From Elusimicrobiota bacterium (GTDB taxonomy: Bacteria; Elusimicrobiota; Elusimicrobia; UBA1565; UBA9628), in NCBI GenBank assembly GCA_030696455.1, contig JAUYSH010000024.1, forward strand, positions 1 to 33,433: a stretch of 33,433 nucleotides of DNA. Reading direction: 5' to 3'. This document shows, piece after piece, positions 7,833 to 14,938 of the stretch (positions are counted from its first letter, which is position 1; every line of letters starts with the position of its first letter). Both the position numbers and the translations under genes were made by a program. A model generated the notes under the pieces. It did no database searches. It saw only the letters and a list, made by a program, of their open reading frames with translations, and was not told the DNA's origin.

Positions 7833-8516
7833 ATGACCACGGGCCGGCCGCCGTATCGTCTCGCGTTTTGCCCGCGCCTCGAGGCCGAGAGGACGCTCGA
7901 AGACCCCATTCTGCTGGAGAAGCGCTTCAGCCCCCGCGAACTCGCCGAGCTGGAGGCCCTGCCGGAGCGGCGCAAGCTCGACCGCGCCTCGGGACGGCTG
8001 GCGGCCAAGCGCGCGCTCGCCGCGCACTTTCTCGGGGAGCACGGCTGGGAGGCGGACGCCCGCGAGCTGGAGGTCTTCAACGACGACGCCGGCCGGCCGC
8101 GCCTGCGGCTGCCCAAGGGCGCGCCGGCTCCGGAACCGTCCTTCTCCATCTCGCATTGCGCCCAGGGCGGCGCCGCGGCCGTCGCCGCGCCCGGCCGCCT
8201 TGTCGGCGTGGACATCGAGACCATCGTGCCCCGTCCCGCGGACGTGATCGCCTTCGTGGCGTCCCCCGGTGAGCCGGCGGCGGGGCCCAACGATCCGGAG
8301 GCGCAGGCGCGCCTCTGGACGGGTAAGGAAGCGGCTTTGAAGATGCTGGGGCTCGGGCTCGACGCCGACGCGCGCGCGGTGCGCCCCGAAGCCGACGGCG
8401 TGACCTTGACGGGCGCGCCCGCGAAGGCATGGACCGCCCTCGGCTCGCCGCGCGTACGGCTGGACTACGACGGAGTCGAGGGCGCGCGCATCGCCGTCGC
8501 CTACACGGGAGATTGA
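7833..8516 (+). CDS. 4'-phosphopantetheinyl transferase (Sfp type)
   Basis: The 227-residue length fits Sfp-type enzymes. The two Mg/CoA motifs are present: VGVDIE at residues 124-129 (Asp127, Glu129) and WTGKEAALK starting at Trp162 (Lys165, Glu166). An N-terminal region contains RKLDRASGRLAAKRAL, which matches the usual substrate-contact helix, and FSISHC precedes the first motif. The enzyme moves phosphopantetheine from CoA to a serine of carrier proteins (ACP, PCP or similar). No carrier protein or synthase is in the window, so the partner is unknown. ATG 7833 is chosen because a perfect TATAAT lies at leaderless distance and the homology begins just after it; longer upstream readings run through a divergent gene. 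It is followed after five bases by the carboxyltransferase gene. Confidence 0.87.
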   Translation: MTTGRPPYRLAFCPRLEAERTLEDPILLEKRFSPRELAELEALPERRKLDRASGRLAAKRALAAHFLGEHGWEADARELEVFNDDAGRPRLRLPKGAPAPEPSFSISHCAQGGAAAVAAPGRLVGVDIETIVPRPADVIAFVASPGEPAAGPNDPEAQARLWTGKEAALKMLGLGLDADARAVRPEADGVTLTGAPAKAWTALGSPRVRLDYDGVEGARIAVAYTGD

Positions 8517-8521
8517 CCACT

Positions 8522-10126
8522 ATGGAAAAAGAAGCGGTGAAGGACGCGGAAAAATCGAGGGCGCCCCGGCCCGTCGCCGCGAGCGTCGTCAAGCTGCGCG
8601 CGGCCGTCGAGAAGGCCTCCGCCGGCGGCGGACCCGCCCGCCTCGAGGCGCAGAAGGCCCGCGGCAAGTTCACCGCCCGCGAGCGCATCCACTACCTCCT
8701 CGACGAAGGCACCTTCCAGGAGCTCGACCTGCTCGTCTCCACGCGCGCGGTCGACTTCGGCCTCAAGGACAAGGACATTCCCGGCGACGGCGTGATCACG
8801 GGCTTCGGCCAGATCAACGGCCGCGAGGTCTGCGTTTACGCGCAGGACTTCACGGTGCTCGGCGGCTCTCTGGGTCTCGCCCACGCGAAGAAGATCGCGA
8901 AGGTGATGGACCTCGCGTACGAGAACCGCGTTCCGGTCGTCGGATTATTGGATTCCGGCGGAGCGAGGATTCAGGAAGGAGTGGATTCTCTCGACGGTTA
9001 CGCCGAGATCTTTCAAAGGAACGTCAAGTGCTCGGGGGTGATCCCTCAGATCTCCGTCATCTTGGGGCCGTGCGCGGGCGGCGCCGTCTACTCGCCCGCT
9101 TTGACCGATTACATCTTCATGGTCGAGGGCATCTCCCAGATGTTCGTGACCGGCCCCGACGTCGTGAAGGCGGCGACGGGCGAGGAGGTCACCTTCGACG
9201 GCCTCGGCGGGGCCGACGCCCACAGCTCTAAATCGGGCGTGTGCCACTTCGTGGCGAAGTCCGAGCCCGACTGCTTCCGGCAGGTCCGCGAGCTGCTGAG
9301 CTACCTGCCCCAGAACCGCTGGGAGAAGCCGCCGCGCGTGGCCAACCCGGACCCCATCCGGCGCCATGTGCCCCTGATGGAGCAGATGTGCAACCTGGAC
9401 CCGCGCAAGTCCTACCGCGTGCACCACATCGTCTGGCAGATCGCAGACGAGCACAAGTTCTTCGAGGTGCAGGCCGGCTACGCCAAGAACATGGTCACGG
9501 GCTTCTGCCGCATGGGCGGCGAGGTCGTCGGCGTGGTCGCCAACAACCCGGCCCACGTCGCGGGCGCGCTCGACATCAACGCGTCCGACAAGGCCGCGCG
9601 CTTCATCCGGTTCCTCAACTGCTTCAACATCCCCGTGCTGACCCTCGTCGACGTCCCGGGCTACTGGCCCGGAGTCACGCAGGAGCACGGCGGCATCATC
9701 CGCCACGGCGCGAAGATCCTGTTCGCCTACGCCGAGGCGACGGTCCCGAAGATCACCGTGATCCTGCGAAAGGCGTACGGCGGCGCGTACATCGCCATGA
9801 GCTCCAAGCACATGAAGGGGGACTTCAACTTCGCCTTGCCCTGCGCCGAGATCGCCGTCATGGGACCGGCCGGCGCCATCGAGATCCTCTACTCGCGCGA
9901 GATCGCGGCCTGCAAGACCGACGCGGACAAGGCGGCCTTGCGCGCCAAGCTCTGCGCCGAGTATGCGGCCAAGTTCGCCTCGCCCTACCAGACGGCCTCG
10001 ACCGGCTCCATCGACGAGGTCATCGAGCCCTCCCTGATGCGCTACAAGATCGTGCGCGCCCTGCGCTTCCTTAAGGACAAGCGCGTGCCCGGAACCCACG
10101 AGAACCGAGGAAACATCCCTCTCTGA
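8522..10126 (+). CDS. Acyl-CoA carboxylase carboxyltransferase (beta) subunit
   Basis: The 534-residue protein spans both crotonase-like halves of a biotin-dependent carboxyltransferase. The N-terminal oxyanion region is LLDSGGARIQEG (around 144-150); the C-terminal one is VDVPGYWPG, then HGGIIRHGAKILFAYAEAT, then RKAYGGAYIAM. It transfers carboxyl from biotin to acetyl- or propionyl-CoA. In Streptomyces enzymes a residue in the GGAYxxM motif helps set specificity (Asp in PccB, Ile in the acetyl-accepting AccB); here it is Ile424, hinting at broad or acetyl-CoA use. That alignment is from memory of the family. No biotin carboxylase or biotin carrier gene is nearby, so these must be encoded elsewhere. 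ATG 8522 follows GGGAGA and lies five bases after the upstream stop. Confidence 0.9.
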   Translation: MEKEAVKDAEKSRAPRPVAASVVKLRAAVEKASAGGGPARLEAQKARGKFTARERIHYLLDEGTFQELDLLVSTRAVDFGLKDKDIPGDGVITGFGQINGREVCVYAQDFTVLGGSLGLAHAKKIAKVMDLAYENRVPVVGLLDSGGARIQEGVDSLDGYAEIFQRNVKCSGVIPQISVILGPCAGGAVYSPALTDYIFMVEGISQMFVTGPDVVKAATGEEVTFDGLGGADAHSSKSGVCHFVAKSEPDCFRQVRELLSYLPQNRWEKPPRVANPDPIRRHVPLMEQMCNLDPRKSYRVHHIVWQIADEHKFFEVQAGYAKNMVTGFCRMGGEVVGVVANNPAHVAGALDINASDKAARFIRFLNCFNIPVLTLVDVPGYWPGVTQEHGGIIRHGAKILFAYAEATVPKITVILRKAYGGAYIAMSSKHMKGDFNFALPCAEIAVMGPAGAIEILYSREIAACKTDADKAALRAKLCAEYAAKFASPYQTASTGSIDEVIEPSLMRYKIVRALRFLKDKRVPGTHENRGNIPL

Positions 10127-10152
10127 CCTTTGGGCCCTTGGTGTGTGAAGTC

Positions 10153-10180
10153 GTGACATTTCGGTGAATTCTGCTATACT
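10153..10180 (+). promoter_or_regulatory. Extended -10 promoter, leaderless start of the response regulator
   Basis: TATACT (10175-10180) carries an upstream TG in the extended -10 position. GTGACA (10153-10158) is a reasonable -35 at 16-base spacing. Seven bases separate the -10 from ATG 10188, and there is no ribosome site. Confidence 0.65.
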
Positions 10181-10187
10181 TCGGGCG

Positions 10188-10874
10188 ATGATCAAGGCGC
10201 AGATTCTCGTCGTCGAGGACCAGGCGGCCACGGCCGACCTCATTCTCGAGGTGCTCAAGGGCGAGGGCTACGAAGCCCAGACCGTGGACACCTTGGCGAA
10301 GGCCCGCGCGCGCCTCAAGAAGCAGCCTCCCGAGCTCCTCCTGCTCGACCGGAACCTCCCCGACGGCGACGGCGTGGACCTGCTGGCCGAGATCCGGGAT
10401 GACGACAAGCTCTCGAATCTGCCGGTCATCATCCTCACCGCGAAAAAAGAGGTCGCCGACAAGATCGCCGGACTGCGCGTCGGCGCCGACGACTACGTCG
10501 CCAAGCCCTTCAACACCGAGGAGCTCGTCGCCCGCGTCGCCGCCATCCTGCGCCGCGCCGGCAAGGTCGAGGAGCCGAACACGGTCGAGGCCGGCGGCGT
10601 CAAGCTCGACCGCGCCTCGCGCAAGGTCCACATCGGCGGCAAGGAGATACCGCTCTCGGCCAAGGAGTTCGACCTGCTCTGGTTCCTCGTCTACCGCAAG
10701 GGCCGCGTGCTGACGCGCGACTTCCTGCTGCAGCACGTCTGGGGCTACGACTCGGGCATCGACCTGACGACCAAGGTCATCGACGTCACGCTCTCCCACC
10801 TGCGCAACAAGATCGGGCCGGTCGCGGACAAGATCGTCGCCGTCCGCGGCTTCGGCTACCGCTTCGACGCTTAA
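10188..10874 (+). CDS. OmpR/PhoB-family response regulator
   Basis: The 228-residue protein has a receiver domain (residues 1-115) with the acidic pair Glu10-Asp11, phosphoacceptor Asp54 in LLLLDRNLPDGDG, the conserved ILTAKKE segment and Lys in DDYVAKPF. A winged-helix DNA-binding domain follows (about 130-228), with LSAKEFDLLWFL, VLTRDFLLQHVWG and the closing RGFGYRF. It should be a transcription regulator controlled by a histidine kinase, but no kinase is in the window, so it is an orphan here. ATG 10188 is preferred over an in-frame GTG at 10164, because the GTG lies upstream of the predicted -10 box and transcription start. The release-factor gene follows after ten bases, so the two are probably co-transcribed. 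Target genes cannot be inferred. Confidence 0.9.
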   Translation: MIKAQILVVEDQAATADLILEVLKGEGYEAQTVDTLAKARARLKKQPPELLLLDRNLPDGDGVDLLAEIRDDDKLSNLPVIILTAKKEVADKIAGLRVGADDYVAKPFNTEELVARVAAILRRAGKVEEPNTVEAGGVKLDRASRKVHIGGKEIPLSAKEFDLLWFLVYRKGRVLTRDFLLQHVWGYDSGIDLTTKVIDVTLSHLRNKIGPVADKIVAVRGFGYRFDA

Positions 10875-10884
10875 GGACGCCGTC

Positions 10885-12486
10885 ATGTCCCTCGAGACCG
10901 AAGTCGCCCGCCGCCGCACGTTCGCGATCATCTCGCATCCGGACGCGGGCAAAACCACGCTGACGGAAAAGCTGCTGCTGTACGGCGGCGCCCTTCAGCT
11001 CGCCGGCTCGGTCACGGCCCGCAAGAACCAGAGCTCCTCGGCGTCCGACTGGATGGAGCTCGAGCGCAAACGCGGCATCTCGGTCTCCTCGACCGTTCTT
11101 CAGTTCGATTACGAAGGCCACCGCATAAACCTGCTCGACACGCCCGGCCACAAAGACTTTTCCGAAGACACTTACCGAGTCTTGACTGCCGTCGACGCCG
11201 CGGTCATGGTCATCGATGCCGGCAAGGGCATCGAGCCGCAGACGTTGAAGCTTTTCGAGGTCTGCCGCCTGCGCGGCATCCCGATCCTGACGTTCATGAA
11301 CAAGCTCGACCGCGAGACGAAGGATCTTCTCGAGCTCCTCGACGAGCTCGAGAACCAGCTCCAGCTCCACCCCTATCCCGTGAACTGGCCGATGGGTGTG
11401 GGCCAGCGCTTCAAGGGCGTCTACGACCGCACCACGAAGCAGGCCCACATGTTCGAGCGCACCGTCCGCGGCGCCTACAAAGCCCCCGTCGAGGTCGCCG
11501 GCATCGACGATCCGGTCGTGAAGGACACCCTCGACGCGGACTCGTACCATCATTTCGTCGAGCAGGTGCATCTGCTCGACGCCGCGGGGGCGGGGTTCGA
11601 CGCCGCCGACGCGCTGAAGGGGGGCACGACTCCCGTCTACTTCGGCTCGGCGGTCAACAACTTCGGCGTGCAGATGCTCCTCGACGCGCTGATCCACCAC
11701 GCGCCCGCGCCCGCCGCGCGCGCCTCCACCGCCGGCCTGATCCCGCCGACGCGCGAGTCCTTCTCGGGCTTCGTGTTCAAGATCCAGGGCAACATGGACC
11801 CCAAGCACCGCGACCGCGTGGCGTTCGTGCGGGTGGTGTCGGGAAGATTCACGCGCGATCTGACGGTGACCCACAGCCGCGCCGGGAAGGCCTACCGCCT
11901 GGCGAACGCCCACAAGATCTTCGGCCGCGACCGCGAGATCATCGAAGAGGCGTACGCGGGGGACGTGATCGGCCTGGTCGGTTACTCGGATTTCGGCATC
12001 GGCGACACCCTCTCCGAGGATCCGAAGGTCGTTTACGACGAGATCCCGCGCTTCGCGCCCGAGTGCTTCGCGCGCATCACCAACCCCAACCCCTCGAAGT
12101 ACAAGCCGTTCGCCAAGGGGCTCGAGCAGCTCCTGCGCGAGGGCGTCGTGCGCTCGCTGGTCCCGCGAGACCTCGGCGACGCCAAGACCACCTTGCTCGC
12201 CGCCGTCGGGCCCCTGCAGTTCGAAGTCGTCCAGTTCCGCCTTCAGTCGGAGTACGGCGTCGAGTCCCGCATGGAGCCGATGGGCTGGACGCTCGCCCGC
12301 TGGGTCGGCCCGAACACGAAGCCCGGCGCGGTGGACGCCGTCGCCCTTCCGATGCAGTCCGCGCGGGTCAAGGACGAGGACGGCAACGAGATGATCCTCT
12401 TCCCGACGCCCTGGTCCCTGCAGTATCTCGCGGAGAAGCATCCCGAGATCGAGCTCCTGCGCCTGCCTCCCGCCAAGACGCGCTAG
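10885..12486 (+). CDS. prfC: Peptide chain release factor 3
   Basis: The 533-residue GTPase matches RF3 in length (about 530). The G1 loop is SHPDAGKTTLTEK with Gly22, Lys23 and Thr24; the switch II motif is DTPGHKDF (85-92); the G4 motif is NKLDR (139-143). The RF3-specific features include SVTARKNQSSSASDWMELE and RGISVSSTVLQF. Domains II and III continue to a C-terminal end in LRLPPAKTR. RF3 uses GTP to eject RF1 and RF2 from the ribosome after stop-codon hydrolysis. ATG 10885 follows AAGGA and lies close behind the response regulator. The stop codon's last base is also the first base of a long perfect palindrome that fills the gap to the next, convergent gene. Confidence 0.95.
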   Translation: MSLETEVARRRTFAIISHPDAGKTTLTEKLLLYGGALQLAGSVTARKNQSSSASDWMELERKRGISVSSTVLQFDYEGHRINLLDTPGHKDFSEDTYRVLTAVDAAVMVIDAGKGIEPQTLKLFEVCRLRGIPILTFMNKLDRETKDLLELLDELENQLQLHPYPVNWPMGVGQRFKGVYDRTTKQAHMFERTVRGAYKAPVEVAGIDDPVVKDTLDADSYHHFVEQVHLLDAAGAGFDAADALKGGTTPVYFGSAVNNFGVQMLLDALIHHAPAPAARASTAGLIPPTRESFSGFVFKIQGNMDPKHRDRVAFVRVVSGRFTRDLTVTHSRAGKAYRLANAHKIFGRDREIIEEAYAGDVIGLVGYSDFGIGDTLSEDPKVVYDEIPRFAPECFARITNPNPSKYKPFAKGLEQLLREGVVRSLVPRDLGDAKTTLLAAVGPLQFEVVQFRLQSEYGVESRMEPMGWTLARWVGPNTKPGAVDAVALPMQSARVKDEDGNEMILFPTPWSLQYLAEKHPEIELLRLPPAKTR

Positions 12487-12546
12487 GTGCCAGGCCTCCC
12501 ATTATCCCATTACTTGGAGTAATGGGATAATGGGAGGCCTGGCACC
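12486..12546. repeat. Perfect 61-nt palindrome: 29-bp arms, 3-base loop
   Basis: The left arm starts in the last base of the prfC stop codon, at GGTGCCAGGCCTCCC. The right arm is its exact complement and ends with GGCACC three bases before the stop codon of the convergent gene; the loop is TGG. All 29 pairs are Watson-Crick. The central part (TTATCCCATTACT and partner) is far more A/T-rich than the surroundings. There is no T-run, so this is not a classical intrinsic terminator on either strand, although it could block RNA polymerase both ways. Length, perfection and different base composition suggest a mobile REP- or MITE-like unit or a recent insertion. I see no second copy in the window. 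Confidence 0.9.
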
Positions 12547-12549
12547 GGC

Positions 12550-13038
12550 TCATTTATCCGGGATCGCGGCCTCGAACTTCAGCAGGTCGCCGACCTTGAG
12601 CTTGCGGCGCGAGGCCTCGCCGGAGGCGAGCTCGAGCACGAACTGGCCGCGCCCGCCCGCGGTGGCGATCTTCTCGTCGGGAGTGTCCACCGTCGAGGCG
12701 CGCAGCTTCTCGTGGATCTCGGTGATCCTCTTGTCCGGGCCGATCCAGAGGATGTCGAGCGGCACGAGGGTGTTCTTCATCCAGAAGCTGAGGTACATGT
12801 CCTGGGGGAACGCGAACAGCATGCCGTAGGCCCGGGGCATCCTGGTCACGCACATGAGGCCGGTCTCGCGCGCGGCGGGGGTGTCGACGATATCGATGTC
12901 GATGGTCTTGCCGTCGGGGAAGGCGAGGACCGTCTTCTTCGCCTTCGGCACGGATTGAGGCACGCACTTCGGGGAGGCGGGGGAGCCTCCGGCCAAGGCG
13001 GCGGGGGCCAGCGCGAGAACGAGCAACAGGGCTTTCAT
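12550..13038 (-). CDS. Secreted DUF192 family protein
   Basis: The 162-residue protein starts with a signal peptide (MKALLLVLALAPAALAGG, cleavage around residue 16). The mature part fits DUF192: DIVDTPAARETGLMC, then MPRAYGMLFAF, then FWMKNTLVPLDILWI, then LELASGEASR near the end. DUF192 proteins are small, mostly exported, and of unknown function. It begins directly after the stop codon of the upstream gene, which supplies a GGAG ribosome site, so the two are co-translated. Two cysteines (residues 25 and 63) remain in the mature form and could pair; this is only a possibility. The convergent end is formed by the 61-base palindrome. Confidence 0.85.
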   Translation of the reverse strand: MKALLLVLALAPAALAGGSPASPKCVPQSVPKAKKTVLAFPDGKTIDIDIVDTPAARETGLMCVTRMPRAYGMLFAFPQDMYLSFWMKNTLVPLDILWIGPDKRITEIHEKLRASTVDTPDEKIATAGGRGQFVLELASGEASRRKLKVGDLLKFEAAIPDK

Positions 13039-14583
13039 CTATTTTTTCTCCGACTCCGCCTGTGATTTTACAAATTCAGAGATCCTGCGCGCCTCGTCGG
13101 CCCAGCCCCGCGTGCCCCAGGGCCCGAGGCGCCCCGAGGTCAGCCGGGCGAGGTCGTGATAGAACACGCCGCGCGCCGGGCCGTCGCCGTAGACGCCGGT
13201 GACCGCGGCCTTCATGCGCCGGCCGAACTCGGCGGGGCCGGCGGGGTCCTTCTGGTGCAGGGGCCAGTCGAAGATGTCGCCGGGCAGGACCTGCGCGTCG
13301 CCCGTCTTCACGTACCCGTTCCAGCTCTTCATCAACGCCGCGTATTGCGGCTTGTCGGCCTCGTAGAACATCAGCGCGACGATGTCGGCGCCCGCGTCGC
13401 TCATCATCACCGGGTCCTGGCCGTGATGCCAGCCCTTCTCCCAGGTCAAGGTGAAGGCCCATAGGGGCTTGCCGCCGAGACGGGCCTTGATCTCGCGCGT
13501 GATCAGCGCGACCCGCCGGGCGCGCCACCACTCCCACGCCTCGACGAAGCCCAGGTCGCGCCGCATGATCTTCTTTCGCGCGAGCCAGACCATGCGCTCA
13601 TCGCGCGAGAGCCGGCGCCACTCCGGGGGCACCGCCACTCCCGGCATCTCGGCGACGAAGTCGTCGACCAGTTCGTAGCCGCCGAGCGCGTTGCGGATGT
13701 AATCGAGCCCGACCCAGTCCACGTTCGGGTCATCGGCGAACGGCTTGAGGAAAGCGGCGACGTCGGAGAGGCGCTTGTTGTCGCGGATGGAGACGGCGCG
13801 GGTGAGCACGGGCGCGCTGTCCTTGATTTCCACGCCGTATTCATAGTCCTTCAACAGCGCCTTCGACATCGTCAGGGAAAACATCGCGTAAACGCCGAAC
13901 TGCAGGCCGCGCCGCTTGCACTCCTCGGCCACCTTCGGGATCAGCGCGAGGTTGGTCTTCAACCAGACCTCGTCGGGGCCGAGCCCCGGCGTCTGACCGC
14001 CGAGCATCCAGAAGGCGTCCGCGCCGATATACTGCGCCCAGTCGAGCAGCCCGCGCCAGTCCGTCAGCTTCCCGTCCGGGCCCCGGACATTCATCGTCGC
14101 CAACGGCGCCGCGCTCTCGAGGGTGGCGACGACGAAGCCTTTGGGCATCTCCTTCGGCGCCCGCCGGGAGATCGTGAAGGGGGAGAGATGAACGCGGGCC
14201 TCCAGGTCGGGACGGCCGATCAAGACGGGCCGATACTCCCCGGAGGGGGCGTTCCAAGGCACCGGCCATCTCGCGGTCCAGCGCCCCGGCGCGAGGCGGA
14301 CCGCGGTCATCTCGCGGATGCCCGCGATCGTCGTCAAGGTCTCGGTGCCGCGCATGACGACGAAACGCGGCGGCGCCGCCGCGAAGGACTCATCCAGCGC
14401 CCGGTCGCCGGAGGTCAAGGTCAATTCGACGATGTCGTAATGAAGATGATCGGGCTTCGAGGCCGCGAGCTTCACCTCGTTGCTCTTGGAGCGCGCCGTC
14501 CAAACCCCGAAAACGGCGGCGTACAAGCCCGCGACGGCCAGGAGGAGGGCGAGGCCGCGGCCGAGGTTGTCGCGCAGGGGCAT
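13039..14583 (-). CDS. Membrane-anchored extracytoplasmic protein, possible TIM-barrel hydrolase
   Basis: The 514-residue product has a short basic N terminus and one hydrophobic helix (about residues 9-30) that acts as an anchor or uncleaved signal. A beta-rich domain of about 120 residues follows. From about residue 150 the pattern alternates strands and helices, with WVGLDYIRNALGGYEL (two Asp), LWAFTLTWEKGWHHG (a Glu) and DIVALMFYEAD. Acidic residues at the ends of strands in such a pattern are common in TIM-barrel glycoside hydrolases, especially the putative glycosidase families, but I do not recognise a specific family and cannot name a substrate. It is co-transcribed with the DUF192 gene. 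A near-perfect palindrome sits at its promoter. Function is left open. Confidence 0.6.
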   Translation of the reverse strand: MPLRDNLGRGLALLLAVAGLYAAVFGVWTARSKSNEVKLAASKPDHLHYDIVELTLTSGDRALDESFAAAPPRFVVMRGTETLTTIAGIREMTAVRLAPGRWTARWPVPWNAPSGEYRPVLIGRPDLEARVHLSPFTISRRAPKEMPKGFVVATLESAAPLATMNVRGPDGKLTDWRGLLDWAQYIGADAFWMLGGQTPGLGPDEVWLKTNLALIPKVAEECKRRGLQFGVYAMFSLTMSKALLKDYEYGVEIKDSAPVLTRAVSIRDNKRLSDVAAFLKPFADDPNVDWVGLDYIRNALGGYELVDDFVAEMPGVAVPPEWRRLSRDERMVWLARKKIMRRDLGFVEAWEWWRARRVALITREIKARLGGKPLWAFTLTWEKGWHHGQDPVMMSDAGADIVALMFYEADKPQYAALMKSWNGYVKTGDAQVLPGDIFDWPLHQKDPAGPAEFGRRMKAAVTGVYGDGPARGVFYHDLARLTSGRLGPWGTRGWADEARRISEFVKSQAESEKK

Positions 14584-14592
14584 GAAGAGGAG

Positions 14593-14598
14593 ATTCTA
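14593..14598 (-). promoter_or_regulatory. -10 box of the possible hydrolase gene
   Basis: On the minus strand TAGAAT ends nine bases before the ATG at 14583. The -35 region is poor. It touches the palindrome at 14598-14617. Confidence 0.45.
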
Positions 14599-14617
14599 AC
14601 TGTTTCCGGGAACAGTT
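14598..14617. promoter_or_regulatory. 20-bp palindrome, candidate operator
   Basis: AACTGTT and AACAGTT flank a TCCGGG centre; only one of the ten base pairs is imperfect (T opposite G). It fills the spacer region just upstream of the minus-strand -10 box, where a repressor would block that promoter. It could also influence the divergent Lrp-like gene. Confidence 0.5.
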
Positions 14618-14665
14618 CCGACCCGCGGACGCGGCAAGGCGATATGTTTTCGGCGTTTTTTTAGA

Positions 14666-14671
14666 TATACT
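14666..14671 (+). promoter_or_regulatory. -10 box of the Lrp-like gene
   Basis: TATACT follows a run of seven T. A leader of about 27 bases would then carry a GAGGAGG ribosome site (14691-14697) and a small inverted repeat, CGGAT-ATCCG. No clear -35 box is seen. Confidence 0.45.
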
Positions 14672-14704
14672 CCGGATTCGATATCCGAGCGAGGAGGGCG
14701 CGAA

Positions 14705-14938
14705 ATGGTGACCGGACTTGTGCTGGTTCGTTTGATGGCGGGCAAAGAGAAGGTCGCGCTCACCCGTATAAAGGAGATCAAGGGCGTCTCGCACGTCACC
14801 GCCGTGTTCGGCCGCTGGGACCTCGTGCTCGACATCGAGACCGAGGACGTCGGCACGCTCTCCAACGTCGTCGTGCGCGATATCCGCGCCACCCCCGGAG
14901 TGCTCTCCACCGAGAGCCTCGTCACGACCTCCATCTAG
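14705..14938 (+). CDS. Stand-alone Lrp/AsnC ligand-binding (RAM) domain protein
   Basis: The 77-residue protein is only the effector domain of Lrp/AsnC regulators. It has the beta-alpha-beta-beta-alpha-beta layout: LVLVRLMAG, a helix ending in IKEIKGV, SHVTAVFGRWDLVLDIE, a helix starting at TLSNVV, then IRATPGVLSTESLVT. The helix-turn-helix is missing, so it cannot bind DNA through that fold. Single RAM domains form dimers and higher rings that bind amino acids. The strong GAGGAGG site fixes the ATG. Its stop codon shares one base with the GTG start of the next ABC ATPase (TAGTG), so the two are translated in fixed proportion. A role as an amino-acid sensor for peptide uptake is inference from position. 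Confidence 0.82.
   Translation: MVTGLVLVRLMAGKEKVALTRIKEIKGVSHVTAVFGRWDLVLDIETEDVGTLSNVVVRDIRATPGVLSTESLVTTSI

Noticed and set aside
10127-10187. Terminator after the carboxyltransferase gene
   Set aside because: The GGGCCC motif there has no extended stem and no T-run.
14654-14662. T-run upstream of the Lrp-like gene as a terminator
   Set aside because: No stem precedes it, and no plus-strand gene ends there; the minus-strand gene starts before it.
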